From Acetobacter oryzoeni (GTDB lineage: Bacteria; Pseudomonadota; Alphaproteobacteria; Acetobacterales; Acetobacteraceae): a stretch of 64,000 nucleotides of DNA. The DNA lies in the NCBI RefSeq assembly GCF_004014775.2, contig NZ_CP042808.1:2680394-2744393 (forward strand), written 5' to 3'. Below the pieces are notes generated by a model, which was not told where the DNA came from, did not search any database, and saw only the letters and a list, made by a program, of their open reading frames with translations. Shown here piece by piece: positions 29,101 to 37,876 of this stretch (position 1 is its first letter; the number at the start of each line of letters is the position of its first letter). The position numbers and the translations under genes were made by a program.

Positions 29101-29217
29101 GGGCAATACAATAATGCCTTCACCTATTGCTTCTACGTCATGGTTTGCAGCTTTGATCCAACGGAAAGCCAGTTGATCAAGAAAAGGAAGATGGGCGGGA
29201 ATTGTTGCAAGTTTCAT
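26134..29217 (-). CDS. addB: double-strand break repair protein AddB
   Basis: Partner of AddA, with an inactivated helicase fold and a second nuclease domain. It has 1027 residues. The N-terminal loop LPGRRAAR replaces a normal Walker A, as in the alphaproteobacterial AddB type. The C-terminal nuclease motif VIVQDYKTG and GRADRIELN are present. The ATG at 29217 overlaps the tsaE stop; the frame extends 17 codons further but only inside tsaE. Confidence 0.94.
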   Translation of the reverse strand: MKLATIPAHLPFLDQLAFRWIKAANHDVEAIGEGIIVLPGRRAARALTEAFLRHMDGQSVLLPRIVPIGALDEAELGLSAGMGGELALDLPPAVAGMTRLAVLARLVLQADKAFGTRPTLDQAWPLAKALAELMDEAEWSGVNLAARLPEAVQENFAEHWQIILRFLEIVTQAWPEWLKENGVMNPVARQVALLEAQADLWRKLAQQGDSTPIWAAGFTHVMQPTVKVLQAVLECPAGKVVLPGLDMMMAEETFVSLPDSHPQAGLSSLLKNLEITRNKVQVWEGAGSGSERASILARVLLPAEALGDWSCPGDVKLENVYRLDAADQQEEAVAISMIMREAIEKPAHRVALVTPDRVLAARVATELARWGVLADDSAGSSLVDTPAAVLLRLVAQMVDSKFSPVSLLSVLKHPLVACSFSSGVCRATARLLERAVLRGPAPPPGFAALCQVVENALNNPNERAKAKQERGITADRPFGPVALSVFMERLAFCLEPVLGWEHDAVEARAHGDLEQHCAPVPDLLAALIATVERLVATDEESASERLWRGEEGNMLASQLTELMLAAEVLPPQPPVVLDGLLTAVLAPERVAMRRGGDPKSLHPRVLIWGLFEARLQTAETVILGGLSEGVWPPVVDAGPWMSRPMRKKMGLPSPEHAIGQAAHDFFASAAAAGTVVLSSARRREGAPVVPARWLTRLNAFLAGRNGHIPNHPALFWLNKLDQPLGPATPVAPPQPVPPVSLRPRRLSVTEIETWVRDPYAIYAKHILRLEVFPELEEAADASDYGMIVHKALERWVKTYGVTWPENAEKKLCDLFRISLQEHVLRPALRAWWAPRLTRIAQWVVQAEEKRRSEYGTPRAILTEIRGQVSIMDAPAGRFDIVGRADRIELNAEGHVIVQDYKTGTLPSTKDVLAGWSPQLPLESAMILRGGFKEVPDHSREISNLIYWRLTGGAVPGEEVVVQARDALSLTDLAEQTWENLLLRIAAYDQPDQPYLSHPHPGREPRFADYARLARVPEWNAARKEDEE

Positions 29218-29684
29218 ACGTCTGTTCCAACGCCAGCAATATCTGCCTCTTTCAATCGATCTTCCCATCCGGCCAATCTGGCTTGGCGCTGTCCATCAGC
29301 AAGAACACGTATTTCAAGCTTCAAAGCATCTTCGGGCAACAGATCTTCCAATTTTTGCGGCCATTCAACAAGCACTACGCCTTCTCGTGCTTCATCCCAT
29401 CCGAGTTCTTCCAGTTCGTCAGGACCACCCAGACGCCATAAATCAAAATGCGATACAACGCAGGAAGGAGATTCGTAAGATTGCACTAAAGTGTAAGTTG
29501 GGCTCGGAACCTCCAAATGAGGGGCACGACAAAACGCACGCAAAAAGGCACGCGCAAAAAAGCTCTTTCCAGCCCCAAGCGGACCAGAAAGCAAAATGGC
29601 ATCTCCTGCTTGCGCATACTCTGCCAGTTTTATGGCCAACCTTATTGTTGCGTCTTCGTCTCGCAGAATCATCTTTCTGGCCAT
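29214..29684 (-). CDS. tsaE: tRNA threonylcarbamoyladenosine ATPase TsaE
   Basis: P-loop ATPase needed with TsaB and TsaD for the t6A37 modification of ANN-decoding tRNAs. Walker A GPLGAGKS lies at 34-41, and PSPTYTLVQSY is the switch region typical of the family. GGAG lies 9 bases before the ATG at 29684; an ATG 15 bases upstream is also possible. About 156 residues, normal length. It is the first gene of tsaE-addB-addA-trxA, each linked by overlap or short spacing. Confidence 0.93.
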   Translation of the reverse strand: MARKMILRDEDATIRLAIKLAEYAQAGDAILLSGPLGAGKSFFARAFLRAFCRAPHLEVPSPTYTLVQSYESPSCVVSHFDLWRLGGPDELEELGWDEAREGVVLVEWPQKLEDLLPEDALKLEIRVLADGQRQARLAGWEDRLKEADIAGVGTDV

Positions 29685-29798
29685 TTTAGCTTTCTCCATC
29701 CTTCAGCCCAGCGCTTTGCCTTCAATCACAAAAGAAGAGGTGTGCGTTGTATCCATCCCGAGTTCACAAAGAAGTGTATTCATCACAAACCAAACAAA

Positions 29799-29816
29799 CT
29801 TTCTCTAGATTTGATT
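29799..29816 (+). repeat. direct repeat, left copy, flanking the CtrA-like gene
   Basis: CTTTCTCTAGATTTGATT matches the sequence at 30988-31005 in 17 of 18 positions and in the same orientation. The two copies bracket the CtrA-like gene and its spacer. CTAG is usually rare in bacterial DNA, which makes the match more notable. Confidence 0.6.
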
Positions 29817-29875
29817 GTTAATGAAGAATTTTTCCAAAAAATTAACAATAAAACCTAACGTTTTTTATCAATTTC

Positions 29876-29890
29876 TTAATCTTCACTTAA
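29876..29890 (+). promoter_or_regulatory. consensus CtrA-type box TTAA-N7-TTAA
   Basis: TTAATCTTCACTTAA is an exact match to the TTAA-N7-TTAA half-site pair bound by CtrA in Caulobacter and relatives. It sits 171 bases before the start of a gene for a CtrA-family protein, which fits autoregulation or control by a canonical CtrA. The surrounding DNA is so AT-rich that a chance match is quite possible. Confidence 0.45.
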
Positions 29891-30061
29891 TTATTATATA
29901 TCTATAGATATGCGCTTACCGCATAATTGGCTTGCACAAAAAAGAAGCTCTCAACGAAATAATGTTTGTTTCTTTTTGAAACACGTATAGGTTTAGTAAT
30001 AACAAGAAAATGCAACCACAGGATGCATTTCTGATTCTCTGAACCATAATGAGGTTCCACC

Positions 30062-30844
30062 ATGCGTATTTTACTTTTAGAAAATAATTTTACCTCCAGT
30101 CAGGCAATATTTTCGGCATTAACAAAAACCACTTTTTCAGTGGACATGGTTCAGTGTGATCAGGAAGTTGTAGAGCTACTCAGAAATTATGATTATGGTC
30201 TTGTCATTCTTCATCTACAACATCCCGATATTTATGGGTATGACATCCTTACCACATTACGATCTTTAAAACTCACAACACCTGTTATTATCATCTCACC
30301 CGTCAACACTTCTGAGGTGAAAACTAGAGCTTTTGCTGCAGGCGCTGACGATTATTTAATAGACCCTTTTGATTCGACTGAACTTATAGCCCGCATACAA
30401 GCCATTTTACGGCGTGCCCATGGCTATGCCCATCCTATTGCACAAATTGGCGATCTTACAGTTAACCTCAACAGCCATACTGTAACGGTTAACAATCAGC
30501 CCATTCATCTTACCGGAAAAGAATTCGCCATTCTTGAACTGCTTGTCTTGCGCAAAGGCATTGCCCAAACCAAGGAAACCTTCCTTAACCATCTTTATGG
30601 AGGGCGAGATGAGCCAGATATGAAGATTATAGATGTTTTTATCTGTAAACTTCGCAAAAAACTTCAGGCAGCAGGGGTAGGAAATCTGATTTCCACTGTA
30701 TGGGGAAGAGGCTATATTCTAAATGATCCTCAAATCTCCAAAGCCTGTACACCCATGCCTGTTATGGGCAAACCCCACAAACAATCACAATCAATATCTA
30801 GCTTACATGAATCCCATCAGCATGTTGCTGGAAGCAGTGCCTAA
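30062..30844 (+). CDS. CtrA-like response regulator with a degenerate (pseudo-)receiver
   Basis: An OmpR/PhoB-type protein of 260 residues. The receiver aligns without gaps to Caulobacter CtrA as I recall it. The acidic pocket Asp8/Asp9 is Asn8/Asn9, the phospho-acceptor Asp51 is His51, and the conserved Lys101 is Asp101. The DNA-binding half (about 122-232) is very CtrA-like, with LTGKEF, FLNHLYGG, KIIDVFICKLRKKL and VWGRGYIL. A 30-residue polar tail follows. GAGG precedes the ATG. The gene is AT-richer than its neighbours and flanked by direct repeats. It probably binds CtrA-type sites without aspartate phosphorylation. A canonical CtrA may be encoded elsewhere in the genome. Confidence 0.88.
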   Translation: MRILLLENNFTSSQAIFSALTKTTFSVDMVQCDQEVVELLRNYDYGLVILHLQHPDIYGYDILTTLRSLKLTTPVIIISPVNTSEVKTRAFAAGADDYLIDPFDSTELIARIQAILRRAHGYAHPIAQIGDLTVNLNSHTVTVNNQPIHLTGKEFAILELLVLRKGIAQTKETFLNHLYGGRDEPDMKIIDVFICKLRKKLQAAGVGNLISTVWGRGYILNDPQISKACTPMPVMGKPHKQSQSISSLHESHQHVAGSSA

Positions 30845-30959
30845 ATTATGAAATCAACCCTAGATTATGATACATTTTTCAAATTCAAGAGCACAGAAAT
30901 TTTTAGATTGTAAAGTGGCGTGTAAATAGCTCGGCACTGCCAAAATCTCGCAAAGGAAA

Positions 30960-31000
30960 AATCTAGAGAAAAGAATTTTCAAAACCCCTTTCTCTAGATT
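30960..31000 (-). terminator. rho-independent terminator after glmM
   Basis: AATCTAGAGAAA and TTTCTCTAGATT form a perfect 12-base stem just past the glmM stop. On the minus strand it is followed by TTTTCC. Lying between convergent genes, it may also end the CtrA-like transcript. Confidence 0.75.
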
Positions 31001-31005
31001 AGATT
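30988..31005 (+). repeat. direct repeat, right copy, flanking the CtrA-like gene
   Basis: CTTTCTCTAGATTAGATT is the partner of 29799-29816 with one mismatch. This copy also forms the right arm of the glmM terminator hairpin and ends at the glmM stop codon. Confidence 0.6.
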
Positions 31006-32364
31006 TTAGGCAGGAACACGCACCTGCTCAAGTACATCACACATCTGGTCAACAACCTCGTCAACCAGTTGCGCATCTTCCGCTTCTGCCATAACGCGCA
31101 CCAAAGGTTCCGTACCACTTTTACGCAACACCAAACGCCCTCGGCCAGCAAGCTTACGCTCTACATCAGCCTGACGGGTTTTTACTTCGTCCATATCAAG
31201 TGGACAGGCCCCCTTGTATCGAACGTTTTTCAACTTTTGGGGAAATGGCTGAAATAGCCGGCAAACTTCACTCGCTGGACGACCATCCTGAACAAGTACG
31301 GCCAGTATCTGCAAAGCAGCAATCAGCCCATCACCTGTCGTTGCAAAATCTGTCAGCACCATGTGCCCAGATTGTTCACCACCAATATTGGCCTGCCGTT
31401 CCAACATACGCTCGACAACGTAGCGATCACCCACTGCCGTGCGTTCCAGACTCAACCCCTGATTTTCCAGAAACCGTTCCAGCCCCATATTGGACATAAC
31501 GGTTGCGACAACGGCATTACCGACCATGCGACCTTCTCGCGCCCAAGACTGGGCGATAAGAGCAAGAATCTGATCACCATCAATCAGACGGCCTGTTTCA
31601 TCTGCAATCAAAACGCGATCAGCATCGCCATCCAGAGCAATACCCAAATCGGCTTGATGTTTTACAACTGCGGCACAGAGAGCTTCAGGGTGAGTTGAAC
31701 CACATTTTTCATTAATGTTTACGCCATTAGGTTCACACCCTATGCGGATGACTTCTGCCCCTAACTCCCACAATGCGGTTGGCGCAACCCGATAGGCAGA
31801 ACCATTGGCACAATCAATCACAATCTTCATGCCATCCAGCCGCAATTTGCGCGGGAATGATGCTTTAGCACTTTCTATATACCGACCAGCAGCATCATTC
31901 AGCCGAGATGCACGGCCAATATGTTCTGGCGTTGCCAGATATGCGGTAAGGTCTTTTTCCATCAGGGCTTCAATTTCCGTTTCATCCTGATCAGAAAGTT
32001 TAAAGCCATCTGGGCCAAACAGCTTGATGCCATTATCCCCAAAAGGATTGTGAGAAGCGGAAATCATGACGCCCAGATCTGCTCTGAGAGAACGCGTCAG
32101 CATAGCAATTGCAGGCGTTGGCAACGGGCCTACCAGCGTGACATCCATACCTGCTGAAAGAAAGCCCGCAACCATGGCGCTTTCGATCATATACCCAGAA
32201 AGCCGCGTATCTTTTCCTAACAGAACACTATGCCGATGATCTCCCCGCTTGAAATGCAACCCGGCGGCCTGCCCCAGTTTTTGGGCGACTTCCACTGTCA
32301 TCGGTGCAACATTAGCGGTGCCACGAATACCGTCTGTTCCGAAAAAACGCTTCATTCTGCTCAT
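31006..32364 (-). CDS. glmM: phosphoglucosamine mutase
   Basis: Interconverts glucosamine-6-phosphate and glucosamine-1-phosphate for UDP-GlcNAc synthesis. It has 452 residues, with FFGTDGIRG at 7-15, the phosphoserine loop ISASHNP (Ser104), the magnesium loop DGDADR near the middle, and [10 protein letters not shown] near the C-terminus. The start could be the ATG at 32364 or at 32355. It follows folP on the same strand after about 130 bases. Confidence 0.97.
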   Translation of the reverse strand: MSRMKRFFGTDGIRGTANVAPMTVEVAQKLGQAAGLHFKRGDHRHSVLLGKDTRLSGYMIESAMVAGFLSAGMDVTLVGPLPTPAIAMLTRSLRADLGVMISASHNPFGDNGIKLFGPDGFKLSDQDETEIEALMEKDLTAYLATPEHIGRASRLNDAAGRYIESAKASFPRKLRLDGMKIVIDCANGSAYRVAPTALWELGAEVIRIGCEPNGVNINEKCGSTHPEALCAAVVKHQADLGIALDGDADRVLIADETGRLIDGDQILALIAQSWAREGRMVGNAVVATVMSNMGLERFLENQGLSLERTAVGDRYVVERMLERQANIGGEQSGHMVLTDFATTGDGLIAALQILAVLVQDGRPASEVCRLFQPFPQKLKNVRYKGACPLDMDEVKTRQADVERKLAGRGRLVLRKSGTEPLVRVMAEAEDAQLVDEVVDQMCDVLEQVRVPA

Positions 32365-32496
32365 TCCATTCTGTCCGCTTCAGACAGAAAAAGCCCATCC
32401 TGCACAAAGAACGGAACTGCCTTCTTGCGGTTTTCTTCTATTTTCTAAAACGGTTTCAGGCTGGAAGAAACCTTGTTCAGCCGGAAACTTACTTTT

Positions 32497-33531
32497 TTAA
32501 TTCTGAAAGATTGCCCGCCATACGTTTACAGCCTGCATCATGCCTTTAACATCATGAACCCGCAAAATTACTCCCCCCAAAGCCATAGCAGGGAAAGAAG
32601 CCGCCTGCGTTCCAGCATCACGCAAATGCGGTGTGGTTTCCCCCGTAAGATTTCCAATCATCCGTTTGCGGGAAACACCAAATACAACCCGGCATCCCAA
32701 GTTGGCCAACAGCAGAATATGCCGCAACAGCTCCTTATTCTGCTCGAAGTTTTTTGCAAAACCAAATCCCGGATCTATCATAATCCGATGTCGTGCAATG
32801 CCTCCTTTTACGGCAATCTCAATCCGTTGGGCAAGTTCACGCACCACGTCTATGCTCACATCTTCATACACAGCATGCTGCGCCATAGTTTGTGGTGTAC
32901 CGCGCATATGCATCAACACAACGCCACAATCTTGTGCGGCCAGAAGCGGCAAAGCTGCCTCGTCATACACCAGAGCTGTCACATCATTGATAATATGTGC
33001 TCCAGCCGCCAAAGCTTGCTGCATGACATAGCTATTTCGCGTATCTACAGAAATGGCCACATTGGGCAGTTCTGCCTTTAGGGCAGCAAGAACCGGGCCA
33101 ATGCGCTTCCATTCTTCTTCCGGCGTTACTGTAGCTGAACCGGGGCGCGTGCTTTCCCCGCCTATATCCAGAACGGTTGCGCCACTGCGCACCATTTCGT
33201 GTGCCTTTAAAACGGCCTGATCAATACTTGCCAGTTCACCGCCATCACTAAAACTATCGGGCGTGATATTCAGAATCCCCATGATCTGGGCACCTGTAGG
33301 CAAACCCACTGGCGGTACAGAACGCGTTATCCGCTCAAGCTCTGGAGCCCAGTCCTGCGGCAGTTTCTGCACAGGCATTAAACCCACGGTTTGATAGCCT
33401 TCTATCAAACGCACAAACGTAAATGCCACCGGGCCGCCACATAAAGGTAAAGCGTCACCCTGTTTGATCGCTTCTTGCGCTATGTTGCCATACACAAGGC
33501 CCAAGGGTTCAATCAGCCGCGCATACGTCAT
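32497..33531 (-). CDS. folP: dihydropteroate synthase
   Basis: Condenses para-aminobenzoate with the pterin pyrophosphate in folate synthesis. GILNITPDSFSDGG, the loop 1 signature, and GGESTRPG, the loop 2 signature, are both present, as is SRKRMIG near the C-terminus. It has 344 residues from the ATG at 33531, with AAGGG 8 bases upstream. An N-terminal extension of about 80 residues before the TIM barrel makes it longer than the usual 280. A frame extension to 33585 would run through the ftsH terminator and is rejected. Confidence 0.95.
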   Translation of the reverse strand: MTYARLIEPLGLVYGNIAQEAIKQGDALPLCGGPVAFTFVRLIEGYQTVGLMPVQKLPQDWAPELERITRSVPPVGLPTGAQIMGILNITPDSFSDGGELASIDQAVLKAHEMVRSGATVLDIGGESTRPGSATVTPEEEWKRIGPVLAALKAELPNVAISVDTRNSYVMQQALAAGAHIINDVTALVYDEAALPLLAAQDCGVVLMHMRGTPQTMAQHAVYEDVSIDVVRELAQRIEIAVKGGIARHRIMIDPGFGFAKNFEQNKELLRHILLLANLGCRVVFGVSRKRMIGNLTGETTPHLRDAGTQAASFPAMALGGVILRVHDVKGMMQAVNVWRAIFQN

Positions 33532-33553
33532 TTCATCAGCCCTTCTCAAACGA

Positions 33554-33581
33554 AAAGAGGCGGCATTTCTGCCGCCTCTTT
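33554..33581 (-). terminator. rho-independent terminator after ftsH
   Basis: AAAGAGGCGGCA and TGCCGCCTCTTT form a perfect 12-base stem with a 4-base loop, followed on the minus strand by TTCGTTTG. It lies 25 bases past the ftsH stop and separates ftsH from folP. Confidence 0.85.
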
Positions 33582-33605
33582 CCACTCTACATCTTGATCT
33601 AAAAG

Positions 33606-35543
33606 TTAGCTTGGCTGAGGCACAGGGGCTGGTCCACCGCTTTCATTTTCCGGTTTATCCGAACCCTGAACATCTGGCCCACCAACCTGAGGCACAGAAG
33701 AACGCCGGTTAACCGGGCCACTTTCTTCTTCTTCCTTACGTTCGATCGGCTGACCACGCATGATCTGGCGGATTTCTTCACCACTCAGAGTTTCATATTC
33801 CAACAGAGCTTCAGCCAGACGGCGCAGTTCATCAATGTGATCATGCAGATAGTTCCGAGCCTGCACATAGGCTTCATCTACAAGCCGGCGTACTTCTTCA
33901 TCAATCTCACGGGCTGTTTCTTCCGAGAAGTTGCGAGAAGCCCCGGCAAAAAAACCACCGTTCTGATCATCATCTGCATAGGCAATCATGCCCAGCTTGT
34001 CGCTCATGCCCCATTCGGTCACCATGCTGCGGGCCACACGGGTTGCCATTTTAATGTCACCCATTGCGCCGTTGCAGACGTTGTCCTTACCGTAGATAAC
34101 CTCTTCCGCAACACGGCCACCCATAGCCACCACAAGATGCGCGAATGCGTTTTTCTTGCTCATGGACAGGCGATCATCTTCTGGCAGGCGCATCACCATG
34201 CCCAATGCACGGCCACGCGGAACGATGGTTGCCTTATGAATAGGTTCACTTTCGGGAACCAGAACAGCTGTAATGGCATGCCCTGCTTCATGGTAAGCTG
34301 TGCGCCGCTTTTCATCATCGCTCATAATAAGAGAGCGACGCTCAACACCCATCAGCACCTTGTCTTTTGCGTCTTCAAACTCACGCATAGAAACAGTGCG
34401 GCGCCCCAGACGTGCGGCAGATAGCGCGGCTTCGTTGACCAGATTAGCAAGATCAGCCCCGGAGAAACCCGGCGTGCCGCGGGCAATAATGCGTGGGTCT
34501 ACATCAGATGCCAGCGGCACCTTACGCATATGCACACGCAGAATTTTTTCACGACCAGACACGTCAGGATTTGGCACCACAACCTGGCGATCAAAACGGC
34601 CGGGACGCAGCAAAGCCGGATCCAGCACATCTGGGCGGTTGGTGGCAGCAATCAGGATCACGCCTTCATTGCTTTCAAAGCCGTCCATCTCAACCAGCAT
34701 CTGGTTCAATGTCTGCTCGCGCTCGTCATTGCCGCCGCCCATGCCAGCGCCACGGTGGCGACCAACAGCGTCAATTTCGTCAATGAAGATAATGCACGGT
34801 GCAGCTTTTTTGCCCTGTTCGAACATGTCGCGCACACGGGATGCACCAACACCTACGAACATTTCAACAAAGTCGGAACCAGAGATGGTGAAGAACGGCA
34901 CATTGGCTTCACCTGCAATGGCGCGAGCCAGCAAAGTTTTACCGGTGCCCGGAGGACCAACAAGCAACACGCCTTTGGGGATTTTACCGCCCAAGCGCGT
35001 GAACTTCTGCGGATCCTTCAGAAAATCCACGATTTCCTGCAGTTCCCCTTTGGCTTCATCAATCCCAGCCACATCATCAAATGTGACGCGACCATGCTTT
35101 TCAGTCAGCATCTTGGCGCGGGATTTACCAAAGCCCATGGCCCGACCACCGGCACCCTGCATCTGCCGCATCATAAACAGCCATGCGGCCACCAGCAGAA
35201 TAATGGGCAAGGAATTCAGGAAGTAACGCAGCAGCGGGCTGCCTTCCTGCTCCAATGGCTTGGCCACAACTTCCACCCCTTTACCCACCATGCGGGTAAC
35301 AAGGGAAGGATCAAGCGGGGCATAGGTTTCAAATGCCGTGCCATCAGTCAGCGTGCCGGAAATATTGTGATTTTGCATCACAACAGACCGAACATGCCCT
35401 GTATCCACATCAGCAATGAAGTCCGAATATGCCAGCTGTTGTGCCGCGTGCTGCGTGCTCCCCGGCTGGAACATGTTCACAAGCAACAGCAGCAGCAGGA
35501 TAATGCTGACCCACAGCGCCAGATTGCGGCCTAAATTGTTCAT
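33606..35543 (-). CDS. ftsH: ATP-dependent zinc metalloprotease FtsH
   Basis: Membrane-anchored AAA+ protease that degrades misfolded membrane proteins and regulatory proteins. It has 645 residues. Membrane segments lie at about 9-26 and 108-127, with a short periplasmic domain between. Walker A GPPGTGKT is at 196-203, Walker B IIFIDEID follows, and the zinc site HEAGH is at 418-422. The C-terminal tail is polar and Pro rich. It lies downstream of tilS, as in many proteobacteria. Confidence 0.98.
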   Translation of the reverse strand: MNNLGRNLALWVSIILLLLLLVNMFQPGSTQHAAQQLAYSDFIADVDTGHVRSVVMQNHNISGTLTDGTAFETYAPLDPSLVTRMVGKGVEVVAKPLEQEGSPLLRYFLNSLPIILLVAAWLFMMRQMQGAGGRAMGFGKSRAKMLTEKHGRVTFDDVAGIDEAKGELQEIVDFLKDPQKFTRLGGKIPKGVLLVGPPGTGKTLLARAIAGEANVPFFTISGSDFVEMFVGVGASRVRDMFEQGKKAAPCIIFIDEIDAVGRHRGAGMGGGNDEREQTLNQMLVEMDGFESNEGVILIAATNRPDVLDPALLRPGRFDRQVVVPNPDVSGREKILRVHMRKVPLASDVDPRIIARGTPGFSGADLANLVNEAALSAARLGRRTVSMREFEDAKDKVLMGVERRSLIMSDDEKRRTAYHEAGHAITAVLVPESEPIHKATIVPRGRALGMVMRLPEDDRLSMSKKNAFAHLVVAMGGRVAEEVIYGKDNVCNGAMGDIKMATRVARSMVTEWGMSDKLGMIAYADDDQNGGFFAGASRNFSEETAREIDEEVRRLVDEAYVQARNYLHDHIDELRRLAEALLEYETLSGEEIRQIMRGQPIERKEEEESGPVNRRSSVPQVGGPDVQGSDKPENESGGPAPVPQPS

Positions 35544-35622
35544 CTTGCCCGTATATCCATACCTAGTGCGAGAATGCCGGAATAATCTTTATCTGACCGG
35601 CTGCCGCAGAAAAAAGCAACCT

Positions 35623-35642
35623 CTCCCTTTATTAAATGGGAG
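35623..35642 (-). terminator. possible terminator after tilS
   Basis: On the minus strand CTCCC-A-TTT pairs with AAA-GGGAG around a 3-base loop, with one bulged base, and a T6 run follows about ten bases later. It lies between the tilS stop and the ftsH start. The stem is short, so this is tentative. Confidence 0.4.
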
Positions 35643-35680
35643 GCCGCCTGCGTATTCCTAGTCTGCGAGGTGCACATATT

Positions 35681-36973
35681 TTAAGAATCTTGTGCAACTA
35701 CACCATACACATTGCTGCTGGTTACCGAAACTGCCGGCCGGAAAATGAAGGCTGCGGCATATAAATCAGGTTCATCATCCGCTACCCAATTCAGATGCGG
35801 CACAGCCACCCGCTTACCTTTACGCCACAGAGCAGGCAGCACAGCACAAAACCGGGCCTGTAGCCCATTGCGGATTTTGCGCTCCAACCCATACCCTGCC
35901 CCGGCAACCATCAATTCTTCTTTTCGAACTGATGCGGGCAGACGCAACACAAACCGGTTATCCCATACCGTGCCATTTTCTGCCTGCACAGCAGGCGCCA
36001 TTGCGGCTTCCTCCCGCAAAAGCACCCATTGCTGTTCATGCCAAAGCAGCCGGACTCCAGCCAATGTGGCTTCTGCGCTCATCTTCTTCAAGCGTGCCAC
36101 TGCAGATTGAGCCGGTGGATATTCAGCTCCACCAATACTGCGCACAAGAGCTGAAAGCACATCAACCTCAGGCAATTCAGACCCAAGATTTGCCCATCCC
36201 TCAGGATACATTACAACTTGTTGGGCAAGCTGTGCAGCGCGTTCATGCTCCTTTTGCATTCTCACCTGACCCAGTTGCATGCCAAGTTGCCAGAAATGCG
36301 CGCGTTGATCGTTTTTTTGCAGCATATAGCGTAAACGCACCCGCTCCGCACGCTGATCCTGATTGGAAGGGTCGTCCACCCATTCAATATGGGCTTCACG
36401 CAGCGTGTTCCGTAGTGCTTGCCTAGAAAATCCAAGCAATGGGCGAATAAGCCGTATATCTGGCCGCACGGTTATCCAGCCCATGCCTGCCAGCCCTTCT
36501 GGCCCACTTCCGGCATTCTGGCGCATCCAGACCGTTTCCGCCAAATCATCTGCCTGATGGCCCAGCAAAAGATCTGTGCATCCATGCTCCTGACAGGCGG
36601 CTATCAGGCTGGCATATCGAGCATTTCTGGCTCTATGGGCAATAGCTGGTCCTTTTTTGAGATCTGTAAGAACCAGCAAGCGTGCCGAAATACCCATATT
36701 CTGCAAGCGTGCAACTGTTTGATGGGCTTCCTGCCCAGATTCCGGGCGCAGCCCATGATCCACGACCAAAGCCAACAGATTTTTCCGCCAGAAAGATGCC
36801 AGCCACGCAAGGCACAGGCTGTCTCCTCCACCAGAAACAGCCATAGCAACAGGAGGATAGTCAGATTGATCTGGGAAAAACGGCCCTAACTGCGCCATAC
36901 ATTGTGCAAAACAGGCCGGAAAAACGGGCTGATCGGAAAAAACATCACGCCCAAAAAATACAGGAGCAGACAT
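35681..36973 (-). CDS. tilS: tRNA(Ile)-lysidine synthetase
   Basis: Converts C34 to lysidine in tRNA-Ile(CAU) so that it reads AUA. It has 430 residues. The PP-loop SGGGDS is at 47-52 and LLGHQADDLAETVWMR is the conserved TilS core block. The ATG at 36973 is chosen over a TTG at 36994; a GGGAAGG runs directly up to the ATG, an unusually close ribosome site. It follows cpoB after about 25 bases. Confidence 0.92.
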   Translation of the reverse strand: MSAPVFFGRDVFSDQPVFPACFAQCMAQLGPFFPDQSDYPPVAMAVSGGGDSLCLAWLASFWRKNLLALVVDHGLRPESGQEAHQTVARLQNMGISARLLVLTDLKKGPAIAHRARNARYASLIAACQEHGCTDLLLGHQADDLAETVWMRQNAGSGPEGLAGMGWITVRPDIRLIRPLLGFSRQALRNTLREAHIEWVDDPSNQDQRAERVRLRYMLQKNDQRAHFWQLGMQLGQVRMQKEHERAAQLAQQVVMYPEGWANLGSELPEVDVLSALVRSIGGAEYPPAQSAVARLKKMSAEATLAGVRLLWHEQQWVLLREEAAMAPAVQAENGTVWDNRFVLRLPASVRKEELMVAGAGYGLERKIRNGLQARFCAVLPALWRKGKRVAVPHLNWVADDEPDLYAAAFIFRPAVSVTSSNVYGVVAQDS

Positions 36974-36997
36974 CCTTCCCGATACCAACACCAATCG

Positions 36998-37735
36998 TTA
37001 TTCGCAGCTACCCCGTTTGGCATACACTTCTGCAGCGTGCGCAACACGGGCGGAAGGCGTGGGGAATTCTGCTTTCAGCTTGGAAAGTGCTTCACACGAT
37101 GCCTTTTTATCCCCCAATGCCAGCAGGGAAGCAGAAACACCCAAAAGTGCATCTGGCGCACGCCCGCTTTTAGGAGCCTGACGATAAGCATCGTAATAGG
37201 CAACGGCTGACTGACGATACTGCTTTTGCCCTGCCAAGGACTGCGCCAGCAAAAACTGTGCATCTACCTTAAAAGCGCCTTTGGCGTTTTTAAGGGCTGA
37301 TTCGGCATCAGACTGTGCCTCTGCATAATCTTTCTTCTGCAAAGCCGCCTTGCCACTGGCAAGCAACCCATCTGGTGTTGTGGGTTTTGCGTCTTCTTTG
37401 GGCGTTGTGTCTGTTGAGGCCGCAGCTGTAGAAGCACCTGCCGCACCAGCATTTGCCTGCGCCGCAAACTGGTTATCTGCTATCTGCTTGGAAAGAGCTG
37501 CCGTTTTTTGCTGCAGTTCATTGGTGAGTTGATCAATCTCACCGCGCATATCACGCTGCTGCTGCTCCAATGTGCTCACACGGTCCAGCAACTGGGCAAT
37601 CAGATCATTTGTGCCTGAATTTGCATTATCCCGCGCCCATGCAACTGGCACGCACACACTGCTTATTGCGGTTGCCATTGCCAACGCCACAAGTCCTGTG
37701 CGGACATGCCGCGATGCTTTGAAGCAGACTTTCAT
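36998..37735 (-). CDS. cpoB: Tol-Pal system coordinator CpoB (YbgF)
   Basis: Periplasmic protein that links Tol-Pal constriction to peptidoglycan synthesis. It has 245 residues. A signal peptide ends near residue 35 (VAWA). A trimerising coiled coil at about 44-88 contains LLDRVSTLEQQQ and IDQLTNELQQ. An Ala/Thr-rich linker and TPR-like repeats follow from about 125. It is the usual last gene of the tol-pal block, placed after pal, though the pal terminator suggests it is also transcribed separately. Confidence 0.9.
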   Translation of the reverse strand: MKVCFKASRHVRTGLVALAMATAISSVCVPVAWARDNANSGTNDLIAQLLDRVSTLEQQQRDMRGEIDQLTNELQQKTAALSKQIADNQFAAQANAGAAGASTAAASTDTTPKEDAKPTTPDGLLASGKAALQKKDYAEAQSDAESALKNAKGAFKVDAQFLLAQSLAGQKQYRQSAVAYYDAYRQAPKSGRAPDALLGVSASLLALGDKKASCEALSKLKAEFPTPSARVAHAAEVYAKRGSCE

Positions 37736-37811
37736 CAGGTTCTAACCCTTCCACAACATATAGGCAGCAACATCATACCACTTTTGCTGAAAGACAAGTG
37801 CTTACAATACA

Positions 37812-37843
37812 AAACAGGCCGGGCTTTAACACCCGGCCTGTTT
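37812..37843 (-). terminator. rho-independent terminator after pal
   Basis: AAACAGGCCGGG and CCCGGCCTGTTT form a perfect 12-base GC-rich stem with an 8-base loop, followed on the minus strand by TTGTATTG. It is 33 bases past the pal stop. Confidence 0.85.
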
Positions 37844-37876
37844 CTGCTCTGTCAACTTTCAGAAAAATCTGAAATC

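Larger units (their letters stand above)
29700..30061. other. AT-rich regulatory spacer before the CtrA-like gene
   Basis: This 362-base region lies between divergent genes and is strongly AT-rich. It holds one copy of an 18-base direct repeat (29799-29816), a TTAA-N7-TTAA site (29876-29890) and the ribosome site GAGG at about 30050. No open frame of note was seen. Confidence 0.5.

Noticed and set aside
33532..33585. Upstream extension of folP
   Set aside because: It would place the start codon inside the ftsH terminator hairpin; the ATG at 33531 has its own ribosome site.
34530..35534. 334-codon open frame on the plus strand
   Set aside because: It is antisense to ftsH. The product is His/Gln/Asn-rich, as expected from reading ftsH codons backwards.
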